From Fasciolopsis buskii (Eukaryota > Platyhelminthes > Trematoda > Plagiorchiida > Fasciolidae): DNA of 64,000 nucleotides. Of this stretch, positions 33,521 to 46,650 are shown one piece after another; position 1 is the stretch's first letter, and every line of letters starts with the position of its first letter. The notes under the pieces were generated by a model that searched no databases, was not told the origin of the DNA, and worked only from the letters and a program-made list of their open reading frames with translations. The translations under genes were made by a program, and so were the position numbers. Location: NCBI GenBank assembly GCA_008360955.1, contig LUCM01002323.1, positions 1 to 64,000 of the forward strand, read 5' to 3'.

Positions 33521-34849
33521 TTCTATCACTGGTGCCATATCCGTGCGTGGTTATAACTATAAATCAGTTGCATAATTATTTCCAGGTACATGCAAAAGTT
33601 GCGTATGCTTGACTTGAACAATGGCCATTATCACAAATGCTGTGAGCGATGCAGGTCACAGATAACGGAAGAACCTACGTGTGTCGATGTGGGACTGAAC
33701 TCATCGATTCACTCTCTGGGACTGGGTGAGCAACGGACAACCAAATCCACAGTAATCAGCTTAGTTAGGTGGTTTATTTATGTCTGTCGCTTTTTCCTTT
33801 TACAAGGATTTAGGGTGACTGGAAAATAACCCTTTTACGATTGTACAAAATTCATATTCAAAGCAGCTGGAACATTTTGCGTTAGGCATTTTTCAGTCTC
33901 AAGTTGATTATATGTGGAAGTTGATCTTAGGCCTACGGAGGCTCTCTCTACATATAGGCGCGGTTTATCAAACAAAAGCTAGATTTTTCATTCTTCATTC
34001 TTGGAGAAATAAGACGGTTTATCTGGAGCGGAACACATAAAAGAACTTCTTGAACGATTCTCAAGACAGTCCATCTTGTTGATGTCAGTAGCAGAAATCT
34101 GCATCACGTTGACCAATTCAATTAGCTGATTGCTGCTAATTACACAAAAAAATTAAAAAATATTCCAGTTGAATTTCACGTGGACTGTGTATGGGCCGCA
34201 CATCGGCAACTCTACATTGTAGTTAACCAAAGCTCCACGTGGACATTCCGATCTTCGGCATTACCTGCTGCCGACACTGTGTATACCAAATTTCATAACT
34301 TGCTGTAGGTCATACAAAGAGCTGTGAAATTTTGACCACTGATACTTCCACCAAAGGACAAAAAATGAAGCGGCATGTTTGTACTTTAGATTTCGCCGTT
34401 TGTCAACACAGTACGAAACAAACCGGATGAATTTCCTCTTTACTCAAAACGCATCGTCTGGACTGGTTCAGCCAAATCCTCCTCAGACCTGCACACGTGC
34501 ATTTCTGTCTTTGTTGCCGATCCGCTGAGTCAAACATGCGATTGCGGTACGCGCTCGGGTACACTGCACATGATAGACAATGACAGATGTTCATGAATTA
34601 AATTCAGCTTAACTCAAAGGTGTTTGTATTAGGTGGATGGATTCCCACCAGGAAACCCATTAGCAGACATGTAAACTGTCAGCAAATAAGATCAAAACAT
34701 ACGCATTTTTTCCTGAACTGGCTACCCTCTGGATTCCACTCTCAATAAGCAAACCGCAGTTCCTCCGGTCAATCTTGAATTCGGAAAGCACCAAGCTCGT
34801 ACTTCGCTCTCACTAGAGCTCATCACTGGTGCCCAACCAACTTATTCGT
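33521..34849. other. Non-coding sequence, possible element 3' UTR then unassigned
   Basis: The first part may be the 3' UTR of the Penelope-like element. A small open frame with CCERCR (about 33590-33829) follows a TTTCCAG acceptor-like site but matches nothing I recognise. Confidence 0.35.
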
Positions 34850-34920
34850 ACCCACGGCTTGAACCCGGGTACTTTCCCGTGCGAGGTGTGGGTATATTAT
34901 CACTATGGTGCCCACCTCCC
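34850..34920 (-). repeat. tRNA-derived SINE remnant
   Basis: On the minus strand GCACCATAGTGATAATA is followed about 30 bases later by CCCGGGTTCAAGCCG, a good box B. Acceptor-stem pairing is not evident. Confidence 0.5.
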
Positions 34921-35409
34921 ATGAGCTGATTCGAATTGCTGGTGTTGTTTATTTTAAGTGCCGTTTTCGATAGCAGTGAACAATGCTCGACAGCTTTAAT
35001 GAGAAACACGGTTATCGCCCGTTGACTCCGGTGGAATTACTCCCGCCAGGTCAGTTGCACTTTGTGGAATAGGTTCTTATTAAGACAATCTTTTGCGATC
35101 ACTATGCACTAGTGAAGTGTTGGGAAGGTACGTTGCACATTGGGGAACGATTGAATATTTTACATGCGATGGTTTGGAAGAATCAACCTGAATTGATCTA
35201 TGATGGCGGAATGGATTAATCTCGGTAAAAGGTTACGGCTTGGTTATTATGAAACGAGCTTTTTCTATAGTCAACCAAAGGCTATAACTTGATTTCAACA
35301 AAATCTTGATACCCCGCGCAAAATGATGGCACTCTATCCTTAGACCCACAAAAATTATCAGGAAATGACAAAGAATGAGATGCATAAAAAAGAATGGCTC
35401 CGGTAATAC
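34921..35409. other. Non-coding sequence, nothing recognised
   Basis: AT-rich. No feature supported. Confidence 0.35.
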
Positions 35410-35550
35410 CTCGACGTCTGAGGAGAATTCAAGCGAGGACCGTGAAAGGAAGATCACCGAGTCTTCATGAATGTACTGTTGACGTTTTCGGACCAGGTTA
35501 GAAATCGTAATAGGATTATTCTGGATAATTCTATGACGCAAATTTGCCAT
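35410..35550 (-). CDS. Candidate internal exon, unknown protein
   Basis: On the minus strand the acceptor GGCAACAAATCAG is followed by 47 codons in one frame, beginning MANLRHRIIQNNPITISNLV and ending LEFSSDVE at the donor GAG-GTATTA. The stretch is richer in G and C than its neighbours and both splice borders are good. Upstream on the same strand (35690-35560) another coding-like frame (FNFRSVHSIKSNLHAKRQRL) could be a neighbouring exon in a different phase. No family recognised. A chance frame is possible. Confidence 0.28.
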
Positions 35551-38500
35551 CTGATTTGTTGCCAATAAGGAAGACCAAACAGCTACGTTTCACTGAAGAT
35601 AAACGTTGCCTTTTGGCATGTAAATTAGATTTAATTGAATGGACAGATCGAAAATTGAAAGACAGTTGAGCGGTCGAAGCTAACGACGGAGTTCTTGTGA
35701 GCGTTGTGACCGATGATATAATTACTAATATTGTTAATAGCAACAATAGTAATAGGAATGATTTACACTCCAAACAACATCTCCAGTCAACAGCTTGACC
35801 TATACAGACGCAACTGCGCTTATTTGCCTGTGATTTTCCCTTTTGTCTGAAAATTTGGACGACACACACCTGCTCACTTCCAGATGAGTTATTTCGTCAG
35901 CCCTCGGAAATTCCTAAATAAAAGCATTTGTGGAAGATCCTACCTGGCTACCAACGTTCGTGACTAAGCGTACTATTCTAAACCATCGTCCAGATTGCCG
36001 TAATAGCGTTGTAAATTTGCATCGACCTTCACTGGTGGTCAATTTATTGGATGACTCCTTCATTACCGGGTAATCCAACGACTTTATCGATCGTTCCTGA
36101 GGCATTCCTAAAGCCGGACGTCAGCTACGACAATCATCTTATGGCTTCGAATCAAACGGTTAACGAAAGAAGATACGTTATAATACAGAGCCCATGCTCG
36201 TTGATAGTTTGCAATCCGGGGTGGAGGTTTCTAATCCGAGATAACCATGGATCTTTCCATTACGGGGCGAATTTCAACCATGGGGAGGTGCCTAGTCATT
36301 AAGTTGGAACAAATGAGATCATGCAGTTCTGCTTGAAAAAGATTTTAATGTCAGGAAAGTTAGCAGCTCTTACGAACTTGTAAAATGCATTTGAAAAAGA
36401 TTGCGACTAGCAATATCTCCGTAGCTGTCGATAGCTGCAACGAAAAGAATCGGGATTTTACTACGTCTACGCAGAAAGCAGTGACGTACAAACCAAACAA
36501 AACTTTAAGCCGAATGACTGTGACTGGTGTACATTTAGAGAACGTAATCTTGTCTGGCATATGCTTGTCTTTGACTCCAAAAAGATCCGCTTATCAGAAA
36601 CGTGAGGAAACAAAACTTAAAAGAGCAAACATTCTGCGCCTATGGCTCTTCCAGAGCTTCTTGCCGGTGTCCCCTCTGCCTAATTATTAGGTGTACCAAT
36701 GATCAGCACGTGCTCTCTAAACTGACCGCGAGGTCTCAGCGGTTACCACGCTCTTCATTAGTATCCTCATTTTATCAATACTTTTATCAATATCAAAAGA
36801 CTTAGTCAGTACAACGAAGTAATAGTAGCCGATGTATTCATCTTGTCAATTTATATTTGATTAAAGCTCTGAGAAATAAATGATTTGCACACTGGACGTC
36901 AAACGCTGAGATGAATTGGAGCCCGTATTTTGAATTCTGTCTAGCCATATATCATAAAACGGTCAGATCAGTCAGAAGACACAAAATAGAATGTGAGGAA
37001 AATTTCAGTTATTTTGGGATTAATCTGTCTCAAATTTGTCTTGGTTGACGGCTAAGAAACTAGTCAATTTATTTTAGTTTCAAATCTTAATTACCACTGC
37101 GATATTTCGAACAATGACCGCGTTTTATTGTCTTGAAATATGAAATAAGGAACATGCTTGCCATAAAGACTTCTTGCGAACTTTCAATCAATTTTATCTT
37201 CTAGTAGCTTTGACTCGTTTCGATTAGCTCTGGCGACAGTCACCAAGTCATGGCCATACCATACCTCGTTTCCGTTATCAGAAACAAATATAATAAGTAC
37301 TAGTCCGATTGAAAATGGTCAATAATCGTTTGGGAATTTTTAATGTCGTGACCAAATGTTTGATTATTTGTTCGGTGGTGAAATTTTGTAGACCCGAGCA
37401 ACAGGCTGCTTAGTGGTAGTGCCTCCAAAGGATGACAAAACGCACCGAGATTTTTGAGCATTTACTACCCTCGATTTAACAGAAATTAAACCAATTCGAA
37501 CAGTTTCATTGGTCATACAATGTGGGCATATTTTGATTGGAGCGTGCCTAATCAATGAACTTAATGGTAGTCAATCTGACTGTGTTAATTCATTCAAGAA
37601 GCCCGACTCGGATGGAAAGAAGCTATTCCGCAAACGGGGTTATGAATCAACAAAGATGAAGTTGAAGCACATCCAGTGTACGGTAATATGAATTGATGCT
37701 AACCTGTTTAACCTGCGATCCACTGCGTCGACAACAACTCACTTTTGGCGATGAGCAAATGAAAGCCGAGAAATGAGGTAGGGAGACCAGAGGGTGAGTG
37801 GAAATACAAAGGCCAGGCTATCCATTCGTTCATTCAATAAATGTGATAAGTTTTCGACATTTTGCATCGGCTTGATTAGGTAGTCGCGTAGGGGCTAATG
37901 GAATCGGGTGGTTACTGATTAGACATTGACACTAATGACGGCAACGATTTGTGATAGAATCGATTGGTGATTTCTGAACAGATATTCAGCAAATAATTTT
38001 GTGACAGATTAGGGTCAAAGGTTAATTTTTGTTGCTGGGGTTGTTTGCACCGAAGACCGAACTTCAAGGGCAACGTAAAAATTAAAATTTGGTCAATGTA
38101 CCTGCTTGAAAAGAATGGAACTTTTGCGAGATTAAATTCTACTTATGAAGTATTGTATTAAGTTAGCTTTACTTTTAATTTGTTCGTACATTACTTCAAA
38201 CCGTATATTGTCCTGCTTGAATTTGCAATTTTTACAGACAATAAAATCCAAATTATCACTCAATTATTCTGCTAGATCTCTCACAAAAGTATGAGTTGTG
38301 ACCAATCTTAATCCGGGAGGAGAGGTAGGCTTGCTAAATCCAATTCCAAAAGGACTCCGTTTCAGCGTGGTCTTCATTGTCACGATATATGCCGAACTAA
38401 AGATGACAACGTTTTGTAAATCATTTTTCCGAGTGATCTAAGGCAAAGAGCAACCGACCCAAGATTTGTTGTTGACGTGGAAATGACTGATTCTCGATCT

Positions 38501-41500
38501 GGTCAATCACCAGTGCCCGACTATTAAGATATATGACAAAATGCACAGTAACAGGAATAGCGTGTCAGTTGCTGTTGCGTGAACAGTGTTCGAATTATTC
38601 CTCGTGCAAAACGTGGATGGTCATTCTGTGGAGTAGATGGTCAAAACACAAGTGGCATCATATCTAATGTTCAAACATGGTTTATTAATGGAAGTAAAAA
38701 TAGCAATGAATAATACATTAACTATCGTGTTTTTATTTCCTTCTAAACTTGTGTATTATTTACTTCACTTTCTGGAAGACATCCGACAGCAATAATAAAA
38801 CAGGTTTGACATTTCAAAGGAATGCAGTAAAAGTTCACGCAAGATTTTGGAGACCATCAGGAAATTATGGTTTTGAGCCTTTGAAAATTCGAGCAATGTG
38901 TAGGAACCTTGTGAGATCCTAAGAAATGGATTCCACGAGGCGGTACACTAAGCTCGCCGAGGTGATTTCTCGGGAATAACAAGGAAGCTACGAATAGGTG
39001 CTCCTATGAGAAGCTGGCATGTTTTCACCTGATTCCGAATAATTTTGACACAATTGTGAAAAATTACGAGTGGTCTTGCAGTTTACCGAATCGCCTTGAA
39101 AACGACAAATATGTATCGAAATTTGATGTAGCGCATTAACTCGACTGTGATTTAGATTTCTAACCCCGCGGTGCAAGCCTCGTTTGAATGAGAATTTTTG
39201 GTAGAATAAAAATTCAATTTTTGTACCCATTAAAATATTCATTTTGATCTCAAACCCAAGATAGAAACACCAGTTCTTCCACTTGATTCAAAGAGCAAAT
39301 CAAAGTAAAACCGAAGAATAATCACTTAAATTATCAACGTTAAGTCGATTATATCATTTTGGTACGACGGCACCCATTCATCAAACATTCCTATTAGGTA
39401 TTTGGTAATTGGAATTTTCGAGACGATCGGTTATCTTGTCCCATGGATCAATTCGACTAGTAGAATTTCACGGTAGTTTTGCAATCCATGATTCCAGCAA
39501 TGGATAGGTTGTTTCGGTTTACAAAAAAATAGCTGACTACTTTCCGCCATTTGGAAATTCTAATTACCGTGATGAACTCGTTCTATTTGAGACACGAGAG
39601 GTTATGGTTCGAATGTCTTAATAACGCGGATAACATATACAACAAATGTTGCAATCTCGTGACAGCCCAGTGTCACAGGACAAGGGCACGTAGACGCACT
39701 GTGGATAAAGGATTGTGTACCAGAAATTCACGGAATGATCTGCTTGCTGCAATGGCGCTAAAGAACATTAAATTTGTCTCCATTTCCATAGCCGTGCTTT
39801 ATTGGAATTACTTGGTGGAATTTTGGACGTCTCACTTCGTTTTTCCTCTTATCATCAATAACTCAGGTCGGTAAAAAATTGTCAAACGGAAATTTCTTCA
39901 GCTCTTAAAATGGATTGCATTAAAATAGCTAAAAGCGAACGATAACTGTTTTTCCGATAAACACAGACAGTCCCATATCCTTGGTTTAATCGCACATGAT
40001 GCAATCGAGCTAACGCAAACAGTCGGTTAACTCACAGTTGACAGTAAGTGCGTCAGCAAATCAATTTTTCATGATATTAGTTACAGAACGCAGTTATTTT
40101 GGTCACTATGTGACTTCAACATTCGCGAAAATCCACGAAGAAAATAAAAATTTCAGCGGAAGAAGCACAGCGTCTGGGCTACGAGTGTTTACGTTAATTA
40201 AGTGTCAATTCAAGTCTCAGACAAGAAGAAACCAATCACTTGCGTGTACGCGTTTTTGTCAAAGACGAGTGACACGGTCGACTGAGCGAAGGCGAATACT
40301 GAAACTTCTCGTGTGAATATTAGGTTGGACCCACAAAAGTTAATTAGCTCCCCGGAAGTTAATGTAAAGCAGATCGGGGTAAATGTCTGACCTACGATCA
40401 ATCCAATGCACTTAGTATAAAAAGCATGGTAAGTTTGATTCCATAATGAAGGCAATAGGCGGAACTGGACTTATCTCGCAGCCATAGCAAAGAGAATTAG
40501 GATTCGATTGTGAGTACTTGAATGTTTTAAATTTGGACCATGTTGATCTTGCTCGATTGGCATTTGATGAGAAAACCGTCATTTTAGGACATCATAATTT
40601 GAAACAAATTTCTTTTTGAAAAATCTTTTATGGGAAGGGCAATCCCCGATCCTAAAAAAACGCAGTCTTATTGATAAAGAAAAATTGACCGAACAGTAAA
40701 TCAATCGCTTGTTTGCTTAATTGTTACCCCACCAGAGTGCGAGTGCAGAATTGGCGCAAACTAATGCGGCAGCTAGTACATCATTTGCTCACGATTACTC
40801 TTCGTTCCAATTACCTAAAGAACAATTCGATCCTTAAAAAGACAGAGATTTGGAGCGGGAAGAGTGAGGGAGGTTCTTTCTGTTGTGCAGCTGTTCAAAA
40901 GATAAAAATAACTTGCAAATTGCTTCATTTTTGCTCACCGGACGTGACTGTTCATTGTCAGGTTGCAGACAGATTGAGCACTAGATTTGAGCATGTTATT
41001 GATGAAACACCATGTTCATGTAACTACTGAAGTAGTAAAGCAGAAGATACTAAAGTAAATCACCCATTGGAAACTTGGTTTCATCTAGAATGGATTCTGA
41101 TCTTCATGTCTGAATAAGGTAGATCCAAACTGACTGAGTGCGGACTAGCAGATTCTGCGTAGATAGCATGAAGAATCTTAGCCTGAAAAGCTTTCTTCTT
41201 GTGTAATACTACCAATCCGTTGGTGACAGCCTGACGCGTGCAGTGGTCAGACAACAAAATTAAGTCAATGGCCCTTGTCAATTTCCAATGGTCCGACATG
41301 GCTTCCTAAAAGAGAAACAACATACACCACTCCACCGTACACCAATTCAGTTGGAAAATCTTTGCTCCTATGTAGATTGTGCCTAGTTTCTTGAGAGCTT
41401 GAGGTGCATAATTAAACAAGAACAACTGCTGTGGACTAGGCATCAGCGCATAATCACGGCCCACAAAGAAGCAACTATGAATACATGTGATCGTGAATTG

Positions 41501-43065
41501 CCCGGTTTTACCGTCCGCCACACGGAAAGAGGGGGGGGGCGAACGTAAACCTGAAGATTTGTGGTTTGGAATCACACAAGGTTTGAACTAGGTTAATTAT
41601 ATTAAGGAGTGTGGCGATATTTAAATGCCGCCTAAACTGGAGACCTTAGTGATTTGCATACATTATACCCATGACAATGGCGATTAAGGACCTAAGTATT
41701 CTTTGGACGGGCATTCTTATCTATTAGCTTGGTGGACTTTACACATCTGTGTGATCCGGAGACTGCTAATAGGGATCTCGTTGACTTTGACAGGCGTAAG
41801 TTTGATTTAAAATCAACTAATTGCGTCGAACTAAGTACATATCGCGGACGTCTGCGGCGAAGATCTGTGCTGGACACCCAGGATGAATAGCCCCATCCGA
41901 TGCGCGGATGAACTGAGCAGGCAGTCACTAGTCCCCGGTGGGTTAAGTGATCCCAAGATAATACTACCGAATAACGGGTTGGGTCATTTGGCTAAATATC
42001 CGCGACAGAGTCCCCCATTGTTGAACCTCATTTTGGTTTGGGCAACCAGGTGGCATCCAGTTCCCAGTGAAATCATGGAGCTCGATGCTAGTTGAAGACT
42101 TGTAGGTGGAAACAGAGGAGCTAGCTTGTGTGATGAACTTCGGTATAGTGTTTCAGTTTCGTTCTAATTTCTTGTTTCTTTTATTCAGTCATCAATGTAT
42201 TCACATCCATGAATCAATAATTTCTGCGTCAACGGAAAATTTGCCAAAAAAAACACAAACCCATTGGCTGTTTTTTCTTGCCGTCTGATCCAGATCTCTT
42301 CCGGTGACTAGAACTTGGATATTACTTTATGTGGTTGGGCTTCGGATTTCGGAAATTGTGTCCATAAGATGTATGGCTGCATCAGAAATTTGGGCTTATG
42401 CTAACATTGTCGGTAAACTTTCCCACCTAGCAAAATACTACTAGGCCGGACCTCTTCGGAAAACATGGATTTCATCGTATCATTAATAAATGAACTGAAA
42501 AAAGAAAACAATGGTTGAGGCTGATAAACAACAAAGTCTACAGTCTCTCGTGAACAACAACGAATAACACCATGCATTTCACTTGATTGATGCTCTGTAC
42601 GAAGATTCAGTAAAATTTCAGTACCAAGGAATGCAATGTCGTCCATTTATTCATTTGTGTAGACGAAAGCGACAACTCGATAAGCCTCAGAATACATGAA
42701 ACTGGCCTGACGGAAGACGGGCGATTCTTCCATAATTCTCGAAAATTCCGTACAATTAGTAAAACGGCGCAAAATAATATTTTGTTTTTATCGTCATTTT
42801 TGCTAATGCTTGATCACGCCTACTTGATTCCGACAGCACTCGAGGTGAATTGAACGAGGAAACTAAATAAAAACAGGGCGGCATATTCTTTGTACAATAG
42901 CTTGAAATAAAAATACGTACATGTAAAAATATGTTTTGCTGATCGCGCCACTGACCTGCAGTGTTTGAGGAAAGGGTGTATTGTCACCTTCGGTGTTTTT
43001 GTTTTTCCCTAAATTCTGGGTTAGATAAGGCAAAGAAAAATTATTTCATTTTAGTATTAGGAAAC
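35551..43065. other. Long AT-rich non-coding stretch
   Basis: No supported gene. There is a coding-like but unrecognised frame at 36051-36302 (plus) and a run of nine G near 41530. 41800-42090 is less AT-rich and may be an unidentified repeat. No complete RNA gene or mobile element was seen. Confidence 0.35.
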
Positions 43066-43222
43066 GGAATGTTTTCATGAGATAATTCACCATGTGATCT
43101 CATCGTTCTGATGATTCCTATCAAGGATAAAACAGCTGTACATTGCTTCCATGGTTTCTTTATGGTGAGCTGAGCGATGAGATCATATAGTGAATTATTT
43201 CGTGAAAAATTATTCCATTTAT
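43066..43222. other. Long imperfect hairpin
   Basis: The arm GATAATTCACCATGTGATCT with flanks (43066-43113) pairs with 43169-43222, whose reverse complement reads AATAATTCACTATATGATCT. About 45 bases pair at roughly 80 percent around a loop of about 55 bases. It could be a fold-back element or a hairpin RNA precursor. No terminal duplication was found. Confidence 0.5.
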
Positions 43223-43879
43223 CACTTGTGTTCCCCTTGAGTTGAATGTCCTTTTGAAAATACCGGAATTTGGTGCCTCTACTATAAAAAGATTAGTAAT
43301 TGCATGTATCTGCATTCTATTGCAACGATTGTGGTGCCGTAATAACACGTTACATGCGGATCTGAGTTTTGACGGAAACGAATCACACGAAGCGTGATGA
43401 GATTAAGGGAATAAACAAAGCCAGCCAAAAAGACAGGGAGTTTTGTGGGCTCTTTCGATCGAGCGCAATTCAAGTTGGGGCAACCAAAAAGTCGTTGATC
43501 GATCAGTAAGATACATGTTTTGATCGGTTCCAAACAGAATGCAAGTCGTCGTGCAGGGGAATCAGAAACTAGGAAAGGAGGAATTCATTGATCAAAAACG
43601 AATCAAGCTGAAAATCATGTAATACGGCACTATGCTCTATTACTCATTTCTCTTCCAGCGCATTTGTGTACCTGTAATTGTGTAACATGACCCAGTTAGC
43701 TTCGGCCGCCTGCTGCTTCCGGGGAACCTGCTTAATTCAATTTCATCTATTGTGGCACATCGGTGACAGTTCTACTTGAACAAAGTAAATGATTTGTTCC
43801 GATAGATCATTTTGTCTGCTAACAGTCCGCAGCCTCTTTTGTATTACTCCTCAATAAAGGAGTAGACCTCGCATTGATT
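43223..43879. other. Non-coding sequence, nothing recognised
   Basis: AT-rich flank of the hairpin. No feature supported. Confidence 0.35.
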
Positions 43880-43955
43880 ACCAGCGGTAGCCAAGCAGAG
43901 AAGGTTACAGCTTTTGGACGAGAACGTTGCGGGTTCGGATCCTCCCACCGTTGGC
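43880..43955 (+). repeat. tRNA-derived SINE remnant
   Basis: GGTAGCCAAGCAGAGAAGGTT is a box A-like start. GCGGGTTCGGATCCTCCC about 35 bases on is a box B-like end, the best tRNA resemblance in the window. No clean acceptor stem, so SINE rather than tRNA gene. Confidence 0.55.
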
Positions 43956-45822
43956 CACCTTCCCCCACTTGGCAGCCCCCTGAAAAATGATGCGATTTGT
44001 TATTTTGTTAGCAAAGGAAATAAAAGATAGAGGATACACTTGGAATTCGGGCACGTCCTCCACGGGAAATTACGGCACCAAACAACGGTTCTATCCCAAC
44101 CACATTAGACTTAAACTAGGTAGATGGAAGCAGTTTGCGAATTATCCACGAAAACTTATTTAAGTTATGGGAAACTAAGGAGACTGATCTGATGAGCTCC
44201 ATTTATAATATTATAGACGCATTAAGGTGGTCACTCTGCCATTTGAATGCTCACGTTGATTAATTCAAGAGTGTGGATTTAGCGGTAACCCAATTTTATC
44301 GATTTGCCTTACGAAGAAACTTTAAAGCACAGTGTGTTGTTTATTGTGAAAACTTATCATGCCTCTATTTCCGAGTCTAATATCTCATATTTTCATTGCA
44401 CCAAGGATATGATGGACTAATCAAAATAAAACTGGAACAAATTTTTCATTGGAGAAAAGGACAGTTATGCGATCTTGTTTACGCGGTAAATGGAGTCTGG
44501 CCTTTCTGTAACCTCCCAAGTTCTACGTATCCTTGTTTCTGTTTGATAACATTCCATCCATGCTCCATTCGCAAAGGTTTTGACAATATTTCCCTCTTTC
44601 GGGGCGTATCGTGTGAGTGCTCTGCCCAGACTACATCAATGGAAATTTTTCCTACAATTAAACATTTTGAAAATACAATTTGGCAAATTTAAACTGGGGC
44701 GAACTTCAGCGCACGAATACCTGGAGGTGATTCTTGACAAACTGAACAGTAGAGAACAAATTTGAATCGTACTAGGACAACTTGAAGTTCATGGGACCTA
44801 TAAGATGACGTGAATAAAAAAAGCCGCATTCAACTGAGATTAGACGTTTTTCGTTGTATGGGCCATGCTTTCCAACTATCACTCACAATCATCTGCTTCA
44901 GCAAAATTAAGCGCAGACCACGATTGTCCGGAAAAAGCAAGCACCGCTTTTATAGGCGTCGCTATTCTCTGTAGTGCTTTCTGGCCGAATGATTTTTGGT
45001 GGCTTGCTAAATCTAATGTCATCAACATCGAAGACGTCGAGCACCTCACCTCCCTAGAACCGTGAACTGATTGAGGAAACCACAGAAGTTGCACATGAAT
45101 AGAACGAAAGTCTTCGGGAGATTTTGTTCCACCAAAGTATGGCACAATCTCATTGTACAGGCTGTAGGATGAAGTCCTCGAGTGGCATCATTTGGAACAT
45201 GGAATAAATTTGCCAAAAAATCCAGTTTTTTTCTGACCCCCAAAATCCCCGTCAATGTAATCGTCACGGTTACAAGATTGTCACAACGCGATTGGTGACC
45301 TGAAACATTTGGTTCTTCAGTAATACTCAGCATAGAACATGCTTGATGAAACCAAGCAATGCACATGTGAGCAGCGATGAATTTATTTGAAAACAGAAGG
45401 GTCAGTCTCGTTAATTCCACCATTGGATGGAGGTGTAGCTGAGAAGGGTTATGCGAACATTTGTCGTCCTTTGTTATATTCACTTAGGTTGTTCTGTTTG
45501 AGCAGCATAAATTAAAGAAAGAAATTGAAATGAATAAAAATGAGTCAGGGCATAAACGGAGATAAGCATTGCGATGACAGAGGTACTTTTCGTCAATGCC
45601 GAAAATGTGCACCATTTGTAACTAAATAAAATTCTCTAACACAAGTTCTCCTCCATGGACTCTCGGGAATGGCGATAAAGAGAGTTGAGAACTGCGGGAA
45701 ACAATTTGGTCTGATTTGCTCTCTGACACAATACCTCATTCGAACGGTTTGACGAATACTACCTCTCGTGGTGAATTTCGGTGAAAAATTGCCATAAATG
45801 TGAATTCGGTATCGGCTGAAAG
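43956..45822. other. Non-coding sequence left of the gap
   Basis: No supported gene. An open minus-strand stretch (45046-45483) has no recognisable motif. The final bases run into (TA)n. Confidence 0.35.
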
Positions 45823-45846
45823 TATATATATATATATATATATATA
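45823..45846. repeat. (TA)n microsatellite, left of gap
   Basis: Pure TA repeat running into the run of N. Confidence 0.95.
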
Positions 45847-46343
45847 NNNNNNNNNNNNNNNNNNNNNNNNNNNNNNNNNNNNNNNNNNNNNNNNNNNNNN
45901 NNNNNNNNNNNNNNNNNNNNNNNNNNNNNNNNNNNNNNNNNNNNNNNNNNNNNNNNNNNNNNNNNNNNNNNNNNNNNNNNNNNNNNNNNNNNNNNNNNNN
46001 NNNNNNNNNNNNNNNNNNNNNNNNNNNNNNNNNNNNNNNNNNNNNNNNNNNNNNNNNNNNNNNNNNNNNNNNNNNNNNNNNNNNNNNNNNNNNNNNNNNN
46101 NNNNNNNNNNNNNNNNNNNNNNNNNNNNNNNNNNNNNNNNNNNNNNNNNNNNNNNNNNNNNNNNNNNNNNNNNNNNNNNNNNNNNNNNNNNNNNNNNNNN
46201 NNNNNNNNNNNNNNNNNNNNNNNNNNNNNNNNNNNNNNNNNNNNNNNNNNNNNNNNNNNNNNNNNNNNNNNNNNNNNNNNNNNNNNNNNNNNNNNNNNNN
46301 NNNNNNNNNNNNNNNNNNNNNNNNNNNNNNNNNNNNNNNNNNN
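45847..46343. other. Assembly gap
   Basis: 497 undetermined bases flanked on both sides by (TA)n. Any open frame crossing it is an artefact. Confidence 1.
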
Positions 46344-46356
46344 ATATATATATATA
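46344..46356. repeat. (TA)n microsatellite, right of gap
   Basis: TA repeat between the gap and the dispersed repeat monomer. Its true length is unknown. Confidence 0.9.
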
Positions 46357-46650
46357 AGCAGGAAGTAGTATCTGGATGCGTAAACAAAATTAGCCCGGGA
46401 GCACACGACCGGTTTCGCGGTTATTGTCGCTCGTCAGGTATGCGTACCCGATGCTCTCTTGTCTAAACATCCACATACTTGTACACTCCGAATTGATTGA
46501 TATTTCTCACCAGAATCGAATCTGTAGCAACAGGAGTGTGCATGGAAGCTCTTCGTCGAAGAGTCCACAGAAGAATCACAACTGTGATTCGTTGATAATT
46601 CTTTGTCAGTTGGGCTGAGCCAACCTTAGGAACGAGGGTAGAATGCCCCA

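Noticed and set aside
43095..43135. Second hammerhead (CTGATGA in the hairpin loop)
   Set aside because: The GAAA strand is missing (reads TAAAA) and stem I cannot be formed.
43880..43955. Functional tRNA gene
   Set aside because: Box A and box B look good but acceptor and anticodon stems do not pair; fits a SINE better.
45593..46406. Long open frames running through the N block on both strands
   Set aside because: They exist only because undetermined bases carry no stops; the ends are TA microsatellite.
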